This document shows positions 1 through 5,868 of a stretch of DNA of 5,994 nt, one piece after another. This DNA is from Flavobacterium sp. (GTDB taxonomy: Bacteria; Bacteroidota; Bacteroidia; Flavobacteriales; Flavobacteriaceae). The notes under the pieces were generated by a model, which worked only from the letters and a program-made list of their open reading frames with translations, was not told where the DNA came from and ran no database searches. Numbering within the stretch: position 1 is the stretch's first letter; every line of letters starts with the position of its first letter. Position numbers and translations under genes: made by a program. The stretch is taken from the NCBI GenBank assembly GCA_030151255.1, contig JASLED010000031.1, forward strand, positions 1-5,994, given 5' to 3'.

Positions 1-496
1 CCCCAGAACTCAATTCCGTTTCATTCTTAATGCGCTTGCTTGCTTGGATTACTGCATTTACCAATCGTTCAAAATAATTGGTACTTAAGCCCAATTCTTT
101 CGATTGAATAAAACCTTTTTTAATTTGCCCGATGATTTCAAAATCACCTAAAATTTGACTATCTAATCCGGTACCTACACGAAAAAGATGACGCAAGGCT
201 TCGTTGTTTTTATAAATAGAGGCTACTTGTCTAAAATCATCAACTGTTCCATTACTATTATCACATAATAATTTGATTAGCTCAAACGGATGTTGGGCAA
301 AACCGTAAATTTCTGTTCGGTTACAAGTTGACATAACGATTAAACTTTCAATGCCTTCTTCCTTTGCTTGTTTCAATAGATTTTGCTGAGCCTCTTCGCT
401 TAAACTAAATTTTCCGCGCATTTCTGCATCTGCTTTTTTATAGCTTAAACCTACTGCATAAAAAGTAGTTGATTTGGCTTTATCTATGATTTCCAT
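1..496 (-). CDS. hemA: Glutamyl-tRNA reductase, N-terminal part (cut by window edge)
   Basis: The enzyme reduces glutamyl-tRNA(Glu) with NADPH to glutamate-1-semialdehyde, the first committed step of C5 heme/tetrapyrrole synthesis in the cytoplasm. Reading leftwards from the ATG at 496-494, 165 codons are present before the edge, and the frame stays open. The N-terminal catalytic domain is clear: FYAVGLSYKKA (12-22), the catalytic cysteine Cys58 in MSTCNRTEIYG (55-65), and the substrate-pocket segment LFRVGTGLDSQILGD (104-118), followed by IGQIKKGF and the VIQASKRI helix. The Rossmann NADPH domain and dimerisation domain (family length about 410-450 aa) lie outside the window. The start fits the family: only about 10 residues precede the first beta strand. 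There is no Shine-Dalgarno sequence, as usual in Bacteroidota. The gene is divergent from the araC-hemH-hemJ operon, suggesting coordinated control. The left end is partial only because of the window edge. Confidence 0.97.
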   Translation of the reverse strand, partial: MEIIDKAKSTTFYAVGLSYKKADAEMRGKFSLSEEAQQNLLKQAKEEGIESLIVMSTCNRTEIYGFAQHPFELIKLLCDNSNGTVDDFRQVASIYKNNEALRHLFRVGTGLDSQILGDFEIIGQIKKGFIQSKELGLSTNYFERLVNAVIQASKRIKNETELSSG

Positions 497-520
497 ACTA
501 CACTTATTTTCAAAAGTACG

Positions 521-528
521 CAAATGTA
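521..528 (-). promoter_or_regulatory. Candidate hemA promoter -7 box
   Basis: On the minus strand this reads TACATTTG, an exact match to the Bacteroidota -7 consensus TAnnTTTG. It would start transcription about 5-7 nt downstream, giving a leader of roughly 20 nt before the hemA ATG. No good TTTG -33 element lies 19-20 nt upstream (the site reads TACT/TTAC), so the support is the -7 box and its position only. Confidence 0.42.
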
Positions 529-621
529 TAACTAATGAATCTATAAAAGTAACGCTACAGGGACTATTAATAACGCTCAAAGAAATTGTATTTAGATTAT
601 TATTATTTCACTATAATACAG

Positions 622-629
622 TACATTTG
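622..629 (+). promoter_or_regulatory. Candidate araC-hem operon promoter -7 box
   Basis: TACATTTG matches the Bacteroidota -7 consensus TAnnTTTG and is identical to the box facing hemA, including the following C. It would give a leader of about 90 nt before the regulator ATG at 724. The expected -33 TTTG is not present at the usual 19-nt spacing, and the nearest upstream TTG (586-588) is too far away. This may be an activator-dependent promoter, or a chance match in AT-rich DNA. Confidence 0.38.
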
Positions 630-661
630 CAATCAACACAAGGGTTCGAAAGGTCTTTATA

Positions 662-697
662 TAGAATTGTTCTAAATAAAAAATAAACATTTTAGAA
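662..697. repeat. Short inverted repeats in the leader of the regulator gene; possible operator
   Basis: A 13-bp interrupted palindrome, TAGAA-ttg-TTCTA (662-674), is followed by a second TTTAGAA (691-697). The latter is the exact inverse of TTCTAAA at 670-676, leaving a 14-nt spacer. TAGAA thus occurs three times in 36 bp, twice in one orientation and once inverted. The block lies between the candidate promoter (622-629) and the ATG (724), where a repressor or autoregulator could bind. The arms are short and AT-rich, so chance is a real possibility. Confidence 0.3.
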
Positions 698-723
698 TCT
701 TACACATTTTAAAAAATAACGCT

Positions 724-1599
724 ATGAGTCCCATCGAGGAAATAATTATTGACAAGCAATTTTCTGTTTTTAAGATTGAAAACAACAGCGTAAATCAGAT
801 TGTTTTTCAGAAAGAATTAGGTACAGATATTATTCAATTTTATTTTTGCTTAAAAGGCAAAGGTTTGTTTGTATACAACCAAGGTGCTTACACAATGCCA
901 TTGCAAGAAAACCAATCTTTACTTCTGTATAATCCACAAAAACAGCTACCTATTCATTTAAATGTAAGTGAAAATTCGGCTATTATTTGCTTACTTATCC
1001 CTATCAAAAAGTTTCATTCACTTTTTTCTTCTGAAGCAGAATTTATTGGTTTTTTAAACGAAGAAAACAAAGAAAAAAAATATTACAAGGAAAAAACAAT
1101 TATTCCGTCAATGGCAATTGTATTGAACCAAATATTTAATTGTTCGATGCATCCTTCAATCAAACATTTGTATTATACAGGAAAAACATACGAATTGATT
1201 AGTTTATTGTTTAATCACAATGAAAATCAAAATATAGATAATTGTCCTTTTTTATCTGACGAAGAAGATGTAATAAAAATTAGAAAGGCAAAAGACATTA
1301 TACTAAGTAGAATGACTGAGCCGCCTACATTGCAAGAATTAGCAGATGAAATTGGATTAAACATAAAAAAGCTAAAAATTGGTTTTAAACAAATTTATGG
1401 CGATTCGGTTTTTAGCTTTTTATTTGATTATAAAATGGAATACGCCCGTAAATTATTAGATCAGGGTAATTGTAATGTAAACGAAGTTGGGCTTAGAATT
1501 GGCTACAGTTCTGCCAGCCATTTTATTTCTGCATTTAAAAAGAAATTTGGCACAACACCCAAAAAATATTTAATGTCGTTAAACTCAAATAATCAATAA
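724..1599 (+). CDS. AraC-family transcriptional regulator of the heme operon
   Basis: A 291-aa DNA-binding regulator. The C-terminal AraC domain (about 185-285) holds both helix-turn-helix units: TLQELADEIGLNIKKLKIGF (202-221), then NVNEVGLRIGYSSASHFISAF (251-271), ending in the family signature KKFGTTPKKYL (273-283). The N-terminal 1-165 looks like a cupin-type effector domain (strands around 35-95) followed by helices. Its segment HPSIKHLYYTGKTYELISLLF (143-163) recalls the PchR-like, iron/siderophore-responsive AraC branch; this is recognition from memory, not a search. It is the first gene of the operon and its stop overlaps the hemH start in TAATG, implying translational coupling. Control of hemH/hemJ and perhaps divergent hemA in response to iron or heme is inferred from context. 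The ATG at 724 is the first in frame, without a Shine-Dalgarno sequence. No signal peptide or membrane segment. Confidence 0.93.
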   Translation: MSPIEEIIIDKQFSVFKIENNSVNQIVFQKELGTDIIQFYFCLKGKGLFVYNQGAYTMPLQENQSLLLYNPQKQLPIHLNVSENSAIICLLIPIKKFHSLFSSEAEFIGFLNEENKEKKYYKEKTIIPSMAIVLNQIFNCSMHPSIKHLYYTGKTYELISLLFNHNENQNIDNCPFLSDEEDVIKIRKAKDIILSRMTEPPTLQELADEIGLNIKKLKIGFKQIYGDSVFSFLFDYKMEYARKLLDQGNCNVNEVGLRIGYSSASHFISAFKKKFGTTPKKYLMSLNSNNQ

Positions 1600-2615
1600 T
1601 GAAAGGAATTTTATTAGTAAACTTAGGCTCGCCTAAATCACCAACAGCAAAGGATGTAAAACCTTATTTGGACGAATTTTTAATGGATGAAAGAGTGATT
1701 GACATGCCTTATTTATTAAGAGCTTTTCTTGTAAAAGGTATTATATTAAACACACGTCCAAAAAAATCTGCAGCAGCTTACCAAAAAATTTGGTGGCCAG
1801 AAGGCTCGCCCTTAATTGTTATTTCAGAACGTCAGCAACAAAAGCTTCAAAAAAAAATAGATTTACCCATTGCATTAGCAATGCGTTATGGCGAACCATC
1901 AATTAAAACAGGTTTACAAGAATTAAAAAACAAAGGAGTAACCGATGTTTTAATGATTCCTTTGTATCCGCAATTTGCTATGGCAACTACAGAAACTATT
2001 GAAGTTTTAGCAGAAAAATTGCGCAAGCAATATTTTTCAGAAATGAAAATTACTAGCTTACCTGCATTTTACAATAAAAAAGAATACATTAATGCTTTGA
2101 GTAATTCAATCAAAACACATTTAGAGCAAAATGACTGGGATCATATTGTATTCTCTTATCACGGTGTTCCAGAGCGTCATATTTATAAATCAGACACAAC
2201 AAAATCACATTGTAAAATAGATGGTTCTTGTTGCGTTACACCATCCATTGCACATAAAAATTGTTATCGTCATCAGTGTTTAGAAACAACACGCCAAGTT
2301 GTTGAGCAATTAAATATTCCTACTGAAAAATATACAAATACCTTTCAATCTCGTTTGGGCCCAGATAAATGGCTACAGCCACCTACAGATAAAACAGTTA
2401 ATTCATTGGCTGAAAATGGCGTAAAAAAGCTTGCAATTGTAACGCCAGCATTTGTTGCTGATTGTTTGGAAACCTTGGAAGAAATTGGAATGGAAGCAAA
2501 AGAAGAATTCTTACATCACGGTGGAGAATCATTTACAACAATTCCTTGCTTGAATGATAATGACGATTTTATTGATGCAATAGCAACTTGGATTACTCAA
2601 TGGCAAAAGCAATAA
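1599..2615 (+). CDS. hemH: Ferrochelatase
   Basis: This enzyme inserts Fe2+ into protoporphyrin IX to give protoheme, the last step of heme b synthesis. At 338 aa it has normal bacterial length. Family motifs run in order: the N-terminal ILLVNLGSPKSP (4-15), AMRYGEPSI (94-102), MIPLYPQFAMATT (119-131), FSYHGVPERH (185-194) with metal-binding His188, TFQSRLGPDKWLQP (248-261), and PAFVADCLETLEEIG (283-297) with the conserved acidic residue Glu291. Between His188 and the FQSR motif lies a cysteine-rich stretch (Cys205, 211, 212, 222, 227). It matches the internal-cysteine class of bacterial ferrochelatases, some of which bind a [2Fe-2S] cluster; a cluster here is inferred. The ATG shares one base with the araC stop (TAATG), and hemJ follows 3 nt after the stop. 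An A9 run at 1849-1857 is in frame and the gene is intact. Confidence 0.97.
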   Translation: MKGILLVNLGSPKSPTAKDVKPYLDEFLMDERVIDMPYLLRAFLVKGIILNTRPKKSAAAYQKIWWPEGSPLIVISERQQQKLQKKIDLPIALAMRYGEPSIKTGLQELKNKGVTDVLMIPLYPQFAMATTETIEVLAEKLRKQYFSEMKITSLPAFYNKKEYINALSNSIKTHLEQNDWDHIVFSYHGVPERHIYKSDTTKSHCKIDGSCCVTPSIAHKNCYRHQCLETTRQVVEQLNIPTEKYTNTFQSRLGPDKWLQPPTDKTVNSLAENGVKKLAIVTPAFVADCLETLEEIGMEAKEEFLHHGGESFTTIPCLNDNDDFIDAIATWITQWQKQ

Positions 2616-2618
2616 TTT

Positions 2619-3167
2619 ATGTATTTATATCTTAAAGCCCTTCATGTAATTTTTATTGTTTGTTGGTTTTCTGGACTTTTCTACATTGTTCGGCTATTTG
2701 TTTATTATGTAGAAGCTAAAACAAAATCTGAGATAGAACAATCGATTTTAAAACCACAATATACCATAATGATCAACAGGCTCTGGAAAATAATTACTTG
2801 GCCAGCGGCTATTTTAGCAACTATTTTTGGTGTTTCAATGTTGATTTACAATCCTATTTTGTTACAACAACCTTGGATGCATGTAAAACTACTTTTTGTG
2901 GTTTTACTATTGGTTTATCACATGGTTTGCAACAATTTTGTAAAGCAAATAAATCAAGACAAACTGCAAAAAACATCTTCATTTTTTAGAATTTGGAACG
3001 AAGGTGCTACAATAATTTTATTCTCTGTTATTTTTTTAGTATTTTTAAAAAATGCTTTTAATTGGATTTTTGGTGTAGTTGGACTGCTTAGTTTGGCTAT
3101 TTTACTGATGTTTGGTATAAAGCTTTATAAGAATATACGACAACGAAATGACAGGAATGAAGGATAA
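2619..3167 (+). CDS. hemJ: HemJ-type protoporphyrinogen IX oxidase (CopD-like membrane protein)
   Basis: HemJ oxidises protoporphyrinogen IX to protoporphyrin IX in the inner membrane, directly supplying the next enzyme, HemH. The 182-aa protein has four or five hydrophobic segments (about 8-29, 59-79, 86-105, 130-149 and 150-169). It also has the family's conserved polar residues: LKALHVIFIVCWFSGLFYI with His9, NRLWKIITWP with Arg54/Lys57, QPWMHVKLL with Lys90, and the RIWNE motif (124-128). Work on cyanobacterial HemJ links the N-terminal His to b-heme binding. HemJ is an alternative to the flavoproteins HemY and HemG, neither of which is in the window. The start lies 3 nt after the hemH stop, with no room for its own promoter. 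The tail is basic, and the last 20 nt overlap the kinase gene. Many databases label such proteins only 'CopD family'; the heme context favours HemJ. Confidence 0.9.
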   Translation: MYLYLKALHVIFIVCWFSGLFYIVRLFVYYVEAKTKSEIEQSILKPQYTIMINRLWKIITWPAAILATIFGVSMLIYNPILLQQPWMHVKLLFVVLLLVYHMVCNNFVKQINQDKLQKTSSFFRIWNEGATIILFSVIFLVFLKNAFNWIFGVVGLLSLAILLMFGIKLYKNIRQRNDRNEG

Positions 3168-4626
3168 ATTCATATTGAAAAAAAAATTTTCGCTACAAAA
3201 TAGAATTTTCTTTTCCCTAATTTTCTTAAGTATCATTTCATCGATACTTATTTCTGCCGTTTCTGTTTATCAATTTAAAGAAGAAGCGCGCACATATCAT
3301 CAATTTAGATTAGAGAGAAAAGAAAGTTCTATTACCGAAAATATTAATTATGTACTTACTACAACTCCTTATGAGTTAACGGAGGATAATCTTTTATTGA
3401 TCTTTAAGGACAGAATTCACGAAATAGCATCTATCCACAACACCGAAATAAATATTATGGATTTGGATGGAAAGCTCATTCTTTCATCAAGAGGAACTTT
3501 TTCAATAGATAGCATTCAAACCAACATTCCTCCTATTATATTAAAAACAATAAAATCATCGCCCATCAAACGCGTTATTGACGTAGAAGAAATAGATGAT
3601 GCACGTATACGAATTGTATATAAATATTTAAAAGATTTACAATTCAAACCATTGGGGATTTTAAAAATTCCATATCCCGAAGAAACAGAATTTTACGACT
3701 CTGAAGTACAGAATTTTATTTATAAATTCGGACAAGTATATTTAATTATGCTTATTATGTCTATTGTTATTTCTTACTTTCTATCAAACTACATTACACA
3801 AAGTTTAAACCAATTAAGTATAAAAATAACCAGTACAAAATTGGGACAGAAAAACGAAAAAATAGAAAATATACCTACCAGTAAAGAAATTTCGAGTCTT
3901 ATTGAAGCTTATAACGATATGGTAGAAAAGCTAGACGAATCATATCTAAAACTTGCCCAAACCGAACGAGAACAGGCTTGGCGAGAAATGGCCAAACAAG
4001 TTGCGCACGAAATTAAAAATCCGCTTACTCCAATGCGATTAACGGTACAGAGTTTTGAACGTCGTTTTGACCCAAATGATCCGGATATTAAAAATAAAGT
4101 AAAAGAATATTCTGAAGTATTAATTGGTCAGATCGATACGATGTCATCAATTGCGTCTGCATTTTCTAGCTTTGCCTCTATGCCAGCTCAACAAAACGAA
4201 AGAATTAATGTAGTTAAAGCAATTAAGCTTTCGTTAGAAATTTTTACAGAAGATTTTATTCGTTTTCAACCTATTGAAGAAGAGTTATTTACTACGATTG
4301 ACAAAACACAATTAATTCGAATTATTACCAATTTAGTCAAAAATGCCATTCAAGCCATTCCGTCAAATAAACTAAATCCAGAAGTTAATGTAAAAGTATA
4401 CAAACATCATTCTAACATTGTAATTGCTATTTCCGATAATGGAACTGGAGTAACAATTGCTGATAAATCTAGAATCTTTGAACCGAAGTTTACAACCAAA
4501 TCTAGCGGTATGGGATTAGGACTTGGTATTATTAAAAATATTGTTGAAAATTACAACGGAACTATTAACTTTGAAACAGAAGAAGGACGAGGAACAACCT
4601 TTTTTGTTACCTTGCCCATAACCTAA
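3148..4626 (+). CDS. NtrY-like membrane sensor histidine kinase
   Basis: A 492-aa two-component sensor. TM1 (about 18-41) and TM2 (about 194-214) bracket a periplasmic sensor domain (42-193) of unrecognised family, containing INIMDLDGKLILSSRGTF (101-118), a Cache/PAS-like strand pattern. A HAMP linker (about 213-266) leads to the dimerisation domain AWREMAKQVAHEIKNPLTPM (277-296) with phospho-acceptor His287, in the wording typical of NtrY/HPK4 kinases. The ATPase domain is complete: N box NLVKNAIQAI (395-404), G1 DNGTGV (430-435), F box FEPKFTTK (444-451), and G2 GMGLGLG (454-460). There is no fused receiver and no response regulator in the window, so its partner is unknown. The first ATG overlaps hemJ by 20 nt. 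A second in-frame ATG at 3157 (Met4, preceded by AGGA) would cut the overlap to 11 nt, so the exact start is uncertain. Its link to heme synthesis is positional only. Confidence 0.93.
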   Translation: MTGMKDKFILKKKFSLQNRIFFSLIFLSIISSILISAVSVYQFKEEARTYHQFRLERKESSITENINYVLTTTPYELTEDNLLLIFKDRIHEIASIHNTEINIMDLDGKLILSSRGTFSIDSIQTNIPPIILKTIKSSPIKRVIDVEEIDDARIRIVYKYLKDLQFKPLGILKIPYPEETEFYDSEVQNFIYKFGQVYLIMLIMSIVISYFLSNYITQSLNQLSIKITSTKLGQKNEKIENIPTSKEISSLIEAYNDMVEKLDESYLKLAQTEREQAWREMAKQVAHEIKNPLTPMRLTVQSFERRFDPNDPDIKNKVKEYSEVLIGQIDTMSSIASAFSSFASMPAQQNERINVVKAIKLSLEIFTEDFIRFQPIEEELFTTIDKTQLIRIITNLVKNAIQAIPSNKLNPEVNVKVYKHHSNIVIAISDNGTGVTIADKSRIFEPKFTTKSSGMGLGLGIIKNIVENYNGTINFETEEGRGTTFFVTLPIT

Positions 4627-4645
4627 CGTATAAACTAAAAAAACT

Positions 4646-5425
4646 ATGAAATTCGAAAATATTTTAATTGACATTGCAAATTACATTGCTGTTGTAACCA
4701 TTAACAGACCAACAAAATTAAACGCTTTAAACAAACCTACAATTGAAGAGCTAAATCAGGCATTATCACAACTAGAAGAAAATAAAGAAGTTAGAGTGGT
4801 AATTATTACAGGAAGCGGAGAAAAAGCCTTTGTTGCAGGTGCAGACATTAAAGAGTTTTCTAATTTTGATACAAGCGAAGGATCTCAACTTGCCGCAAAA
4901 GGACAAGAATTATTATTTGATTATGTTCAAAACTTTACAAAACCAATCATTGCAGCTGTAAATGGTTTTGCGCTTGGTGGCGGATTAGAACTTGCTATGG
5001 CTTGTCATTTTAGAGTAGCTTCTTCAAATGCAAAAATGGGATTGCCAGAAGTAACTCTTGGATTAATTCCTGGATATGGCGGAACTCAACGTTTACCTCA
5101 ACTGATTGGAAAAGGAAGGGCAATGGAACTTATTATGACAGCCGACATGATTAATGCTCAAAAAGCTTTGGAATTCGGATTAGTGAACCACGTGGTAGAA
5201 CAAGCGGAATTATTAGATTTCACAAAAGGCATTGCAGAAAAAATTTCAAACAATTCATCTTCTGCTATTGCAAGAGCCATCAAATCAATTAATGCAAACT
5301 TTAAAGATGGTATTAACGGATATCATGAAGAAATTAAAAACTTTGGAGATTGTTTTAGTACTAAAGATTTTGTTGAAGGAACAACTGCATTCTTAGAAAA
5401 AAGAAAACCAAACTTTAAATCATAA
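4646..5425 (+). CDS. Enoyl-CoA hydratase/isomerase (crotonase family)
   Basis: A cytoplasmic crotonase-fold enzyme of 259 aa, the usual size for bacterial single-domain short-chain enoyl-CoA hydratases. These add water to trans-2-enoyl-CoA in beta-oxidation or related acyl-CoA routes. Both catalytic glutamates are present at the crotonase spacing of 20: Glu115 in ALGGGLELAMAC (109-120) and Glu135 in MGLPEVTLGLIPGYGGTQRL (131-150). The oxyanion-hole elements AGADIKEF (64-71, probably Ala66) and Gly112 are also there. The N-terminal INRPTKLNALN (19-29) is the CoA-binding entry motif. Having both Glu residues favours a hydratase over an isomerase or decarboxylase, but the substrate cannot be told. 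It follows the kinase by 19 nt without a recognisable promoter, and a strong hairpin terminator begins 3 nt after its stop, so it is the last gene of the operon. No functional tie to heme synthesis is evident. Confidence 0.94.
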   Translation: MKFENILIDIANYIAVVTINRPTKLNALNKPTIEELNQALSQLEENKEVRVVIITGSGEKAFVAGADIKEFSNFDTSEGSQLAAKGQELLFDYVQNFTKPIIAAVNGFALGGGLELAMACHFRVASSNAKMGLPEVTLGLIPGYGGTQRLPQLIGKGRAMELIMTADMINAQKALEFGLVNHVVEQAELLDFTKGIAEKISNNSSSAIARAIKSINANFKDGINGYHEEIKNFGDCFSTKDFVEGTTAFLEKRKPNFKS

Positions 5426-5428
5426 ACC

Positions 5429-5465
5429 AAAAAAGGGAAGTATTGAATGAATACTTCCCTTTTTT
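5429..5465 (+). terminator. Intrinsic terminator of the heme/kinase/hydratase operon (bidirectional)
   Basis: A perfect 10-bp stem, GGGAAGTATT (5435-5444) with AATACTTCCC (5450-5459), closes a 5-nt GAATG loop. It is flanked by A6 (5429-5434) and T6 (5460-5465), which extend the duplex to 16 bp and provide the U-tract. It lies just past the hydratase stop. Because of the A-tract it could also work leftwards. Confidence 0.92.
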
Positions 5466-5485
5466 GTATTTAAGTTTTATACAAT

Positions 5486-5517
5486 AAAAAAACCTCTTGA
5501 TTACACAAGAGGTTTTT
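5486..5517 (-). terminator. Intrinsic terminator of tRNA-Gln (bidirectional)
   Basis: A 12-bp perfect inverted repeat pairs AAAAACCTCTTG (5488-5499) with CAAGAGGTTTTT (5506-5517) around a 6-nt loop. On the minus strand it begins 4 nt after the tRNA discriminator base and ends in T7 (5492-5486), a classical terminator for the tRNA transcript. It also ends in T5 on the plus strand, so it backs up the operon terminator from the other side. Confidence 0.9.
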
Positions 5518-5521
5518 GTTG

Positions 5522-5592
5522 TTGGCCTACTAGGACTCGAACCTAGAACGACTGAACCAAAATCAGCTGTGTTACCATTACACCATAGGCCA
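5522..5592 (-). tRNA. tRNA-Gln (anticodon UUG)
   Basis: A full 71-nt cloverleaf folds on the minus strand. The 7-bp acceptor stem TGGCCTA/TAGGCCA is followed by a 4-bp D stem GTGT/ACAC with loop AATGGTA, an anticodon stem GCTGA/TCAGT with loop TTTTGGT, a 4-nt variable loop, and a T stem CTAGG/CCTAG with loop TTCGAGT. The anticodon TTG lies at 5560-5558, reading CAA (and CAG by wobble). The U1-A72 end pair is typical of tRNA-Gln. The base after the acceptor stem (5522) gives A73, unlike the G73 of the E. coli isoacceptors. CCA is not encoded (CAA follows). It stands alone, with its own promoter and terminator. Confidence 0.97.
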
Positions 5593-5642
5593 GTACCACT
5601 TTTTGCAAATTCAAAAGAATGATTACTTTGTCATTTCGGATG

Positions 5643-5673
5643 CAAAAGTAACACTATTTGCGTAGTTTCCAAA
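5643..5673 (-). promoter_or_regulatory. Promoter of tRNA-Gln (Bacteroidota sigma-A type)
   Basis: On the minus strand TTTG (5673-5670) is followed by exactly 19 nt and then TACTTTTG (5650-5643), fitting the Bacteroidota consensus TTTG-N19-TAnnTTTG at every fixed position. Transcription would begin near 5636, leaving a leader of about 45 nt before the mature tRNA end. This is the best promoter match in the window, as expected for a stable RNA gene. Confidence 0.8.
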
Positions 5674-5814
5674 AATATTTGACTAATTTTTCACTTCTGT
5701 TGTTTCAATAAAACACAAGTTACTGACTATTAATATTCAACAAAATAAAATTAACATTTTTTAGTTTAATACAATTATAACCCGTTGTGCATTATGAGTA
5801 AGTAACAAAAAAAG

Positions 5815-5845
5815 TTGCCCATGCTTATAATAAGCAGTAAATTTA
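5815..5845 (+). promoter_or_regulatory. Weak candidate for the native transposase promoter
   Basis: TTG (5815-5817), 20 nt, then TAAATTTA (5838-5845) matches TAnnTTTG at all but the last fixed base. Transcription would start near 5850, downstream of the anti-start arm (5812-5822) and about 20 nt before the ATG at 5869. The match is imperfect and the region is AT-rich. Confidence 0.28.
5823..5835. repeat. 13-bp perfect palindrome in the IS leader
   Basis: GCTTAT-a-ATAAGC is a perfect 6+1+6 inverted repeat between the presumed IS end and the transposase ATG. It directly abuts the anti-start arm (5812-5822). In RNA it could form a small hairpin. In DNA it could be a protein-binding site overlapping the candidate promoter spacer. 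Confidence 0.5.
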
Positions 5846-5868
5846 AGATCCTACCCAAAAATTTACCA

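Noticed and set aside
474..686. 70-codon plus-strand reading frame across the hemA start and the intergenic region
   Set aside because: It overlaps the hemA N-terminus antisense, has no recognisable domain, and spans both candidate promoters. The conserved hemA frame explains its first part.
2798..2989. 63-codon reading frame in another phase inside hemJ
   Set aside because: It lies wholly within a well-conserved membrane protein gene, has no own leader or motif, and looks like a frame shadow.
3178..3186. A9 run near the start of the kinase gene (also A9 at 1849-1857 in hemH and A8 at 1073-1080 in the regulator) as phase-variation tracts
   Set aside because: The tracts are in frame, encode ordinary Lys residues, and are common in DNA this AT-rich. 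The genes are not surface-exposed contingency loci.
5429..5517. Two adjacent hairpins considered as a riboswitch or small RNA
   Set aside because: Each is a simple perfect stem with flanking A and T tracts at the end of a gene, one per strand, which convergent terminators fully explain.
5674..5779. AT-rich spacer between the tRNA promoter and the IS end
   Set aside because: I see no open frame, repeat or promoter that stands out from base composition.
5821..5868. Upstream in-frame ATG for the transposase, adding 16 residues
   Set aside because: The added residues show no family resemblance and would be encoded by the palindrome and leader. The recognised N-terminus begins at 5869.
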